A stretch of 64,000 nt of DNA from contig CAYMKU010000020.1 of assembly GCA_964391015.1 (NCBI GenBank), positions 7,106 through 71,105 of the forward strand, written 5' to 3'. This DNA comes from XYD12-FULL-36-8 sp964391015. Its GTDB lineage: Bacteria > Bacteroidota > Ignavibacteria > Ignavibacteriales > Ignavibacteriaceae. The notes under the pieces are model-generated. The model searched no databases. It saw nothing but the letters and a program-made list of their open reading frames with translations, and was not told the DNA's origin. Below are positions 63,830 through 64,000 of the stretch, in pieces; position 1 is the stretch's first letter; each line of letters begins with the position of its first letter. A program made the translations under genes and the position numbers.

Positions 63830-64000
63830 TATATTTAGAAGAAATAAAACAATAATATGTTAATCTAGATTTGAATTTAACTACTATAAATCAAAATGAT
63901 ACAACATATTTTCTGAATGAGGCATGCTTATTGTTATATTTACCTATACAAACTTGCTATTTAGATGCTTTCTTTCGATGTCTTGCCTCTGTAAACGAAT

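Larger units (their letters stand above)
63238..64000. other. Repeat-rich noncoding end of the window
   Basis: No ordinary gene. It holds, in order, the 63239-63262 repeat, the 63336-63355 palindrome, the 63462-63488 hairpin, two minus-strand open frames lacking start codons, and the 21-bp tandem array. Bases 63840-64000 show nothing I recognise. Confidence 0.6.

Noticed and set aside
63900..64000. Minus-strand AAAGCATCTAA, similar to a conserved stretch near the 3' end of 23S rRNA
   Set aside because: Only about 11 bases match and neighbouring sequence does not look like rRNA; probably chance, though the window edge prevents a full check.

Overview
The window is a low-GC bacterial chromosome segment, most likely from an Ignavibacteria-like member of the Bacteroidota/Chlorobi lineage. 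Four predicted proteins or fragments carry a type IX secretion (T9SS) C-terminal sorting domain of the NYPNPFNP...GVYFY...K-M-hydrophobic type. LpxC is fused to FabZ. ExbB-ExbD-ExbD-TonB form one operon with a PstS-like lipoprotein. The ferredoxin is of the Chlorobi/Bacteroidota type and the membrane pyrophosphatase belongs to a divergent class. Outer-membrane and lipid A genes show a Gram-negative envelope. An NAD-linked [FeFe]-hydrogenase, a pyrophosphatase and a fermentation-compatible gene set suggest an anaerobic or facultative lifestyle.

Layout. 1-3.3 kb: queG (cut by the window edge), Rieske protein, metallo-beta-lactamase-fold hydrolase, cytidylate-kinase-like protein and ferredoxin, all minus strand. 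3.3-8.1 kb: LemA/TPM pair, a YidD-like protein with two related TPR/membrane proteins, and an acyl-CoA dehydrogenase. 8.2-11.2 kb, plus strand: two RNA methyltransferases (rlmN and a SpoU-type enzyme) and a TPR protein. 11.2-16.7 kb: the ExbB/ExbD/ExbD/TonB/PstS-like/TPR operon. After a gene-free stretch of about 1 kb comes the plus-strand membrane pyrophosphatase (17.7-20.1 kb). 20.1-27.2 kb: AlbA_2 regulator, mtgA, a large TPR lipoprotein, P-II and secA. 27.4-37.2 kb: a propeller protein and the envelope cluster uppS-bamA-skp-skp-lpxD-lpxC/fabZ-lpxA-lipoyl ligase. 37.4-40.7 kb: alkaline phosphatase, ilvE and mlaE, with a pair of unexplained hairpins upstream of ilvE.

41-46.6 kb holds two sensor kinases, one a multi-PAS hybrid. 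46.6-55.9 kb holds exported proteins on either side of a response regulator-hydC-hydB-hydA hydrogenase operon, which ends at a clear terminator and is preceded by a truncated HydF-like GTPase. 56-62.9 kb: GH13 pullulanase, two small unknowns, fumarase and an M1-family peptidase with a sorting domain.

The last 1 kb is a repeat-rich, decaying region. It contains an orphan T9SS sorting domain, dispersed palindromic repeats, and an exact 21-bp-period AT-rich tandem array. On the minus strand the array reads as an uninterrupted heptapeptide repeat running into a non-repetitive basic tail. This is the least explained structure in the window. The other points most worth a second look are the HydF-like GTPase with altered G motifs, the TSCSPGW variant of the hydrogenase L1 motif, the peptidase lacking the GAMEN glutamate, and the paired hairpins before ilvE.
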